A stretch of DNA of 41,588 bases. Source: Mucilaginibacter dorajii. GTDB taxonomy: Bacteria > Bacteroidota > Bacteroidia > Sphingobacteriales > Sphingobacteriaceae. Positions 41,534 to 41,588 of this stretch are shown in pieces. The notes under the pieces are model-generated. The model saw nothing but the letters and a program-made list of their open reading frames with translations. It was not told the origin of the DNA and ran no database searches. The stretch covers positions 54,820-96,407 of the forward strand of contig NZ_JANTYS010000023.1 of assembly GCF_024808255.1 (NCBI RefSeq), in the 5' to 3' direction. Each line of letters starts with the position of its first letter. Position 1 is the first letter of the stretch. A program made the translations under genes and the position numbers.

Positions 41534-41588
41534 TTAAACCAATTGCATATTGTGTTTTTTAGCTAACCTTTTTAACGAAGCCAGTTCC
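41534..41588 (-). CDS. 3' end of a minus-strand gene running off the right edge
   Basis: The minus strand reads ...ELASLKRLAKKHNMQLV and TAA (41536-41534). The frame is open to the window edge with plausible helical composition. Seventeen codons are too few to name the product. A gene in this position is consistent with the tight spacing elsewhere. Confidence 0.4.
   Translation of the reverse strand, partial: ELASLKRLAKKHNMQLV

Noticed and set aside
1..41588. tRNA, rRNA, integrase or IS transposase genes
   Set aside because: None were seen; gaps are short or filled by palindromic repeats without tRNA-like cloverleaf or transposase motifs. An unaided scan could miss a divergent tRNA.

Overview
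The window reads as chromosomal DNA of a Bacteroidota bacterium of the family Sphingobacteriaceae, most likely Mucilaginibacter or Pedobacter-like. The pointers are a gldH gliding-type lipoprotein gene behind ricT and holB, an lptB-GH3 pair, a DUF1599-DoxX (BT_3928-type) pair, a DUF6600 protein, LxxC-type lipoproteins, and several Bacteroidota -7 promoter boxes (TAnnTTTG). There are no rRNA or tRNA genes, no CRISPR array and no insertion-sequence transposase. Genus assignment is inference.

Layout. 1-1696: a Gln-rich DUF6600 secreted protein (minus strand, running off the left edge). 1886-6132: a 2-oxoglutarate/Fe(II)-type oxygenase, an MFS exporter divergent from a LysR regulator with a palindromic operator candidate between them, and a CPBP membrane protease. 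6194-10623: tilS with a small membrane gene coupled to it, divergent from an OstA-like LPS-transport protein; the two share a 51-bp promoter region that seems to give leaderless mRNAs. 10861-13305: a 12-fold TPR protein abutting a multi-pass membrane protein. 13441-17519: a small lipoprotein, the holB-ricT-gldH operon, and ruvX divergent from it. 17851-23228: a CheY-like response regulator, an MBL-fold hydrolase, recJ, lptB and GH3. 23296-25398: a frameshifted small secreted protein gene, a small membrane protein, a GNAT and folP. 25560-30585: DUF1599, DoxX, an AT-rich gene for an ATPase fused to a Toprim/DUF4435-like domain, an ABC permease and aroK. 30717-33330: a DinB/MDMPI-fold protein, a small membrane protein, an SPFH protein and a DUF922 protein. 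33714-38504: two tandem M13 metallopeptidases (only one with a lipobox) and an XRE regulator. 38906-41358: acyl-CoA dehydrogenase and a TlpA-like thiol-disulfide protein. The right edge holds the tail of a further minus-strand gene.

Intergenic gaps are rich in short, non-coding, inverted-repeat elements of at least four families (copies at 5280, 10693, 20819, 33331, 35906, 36016, 41424). One supplies the last codons and stop of recJ plus the leader of lptB; another is a 215-bp element with perfect 17-bp terminal inverted repeats nested in a second repeat.

The best candidate for an unusual system is the single-gene ATPase-Toprim protein at 27268-28902. It has an ABC-type ATPase head, a C-terminal E...DxD...IEN pattern like DUF4435, base composition far below its neighbours, and sits between housekeeping genes with a 4-bp overlap into the next gene. 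This resembles a one-protein version of the PARIS (AriA/AriB) or OLD type of anti-phage defence; that reading is inference from motifs.
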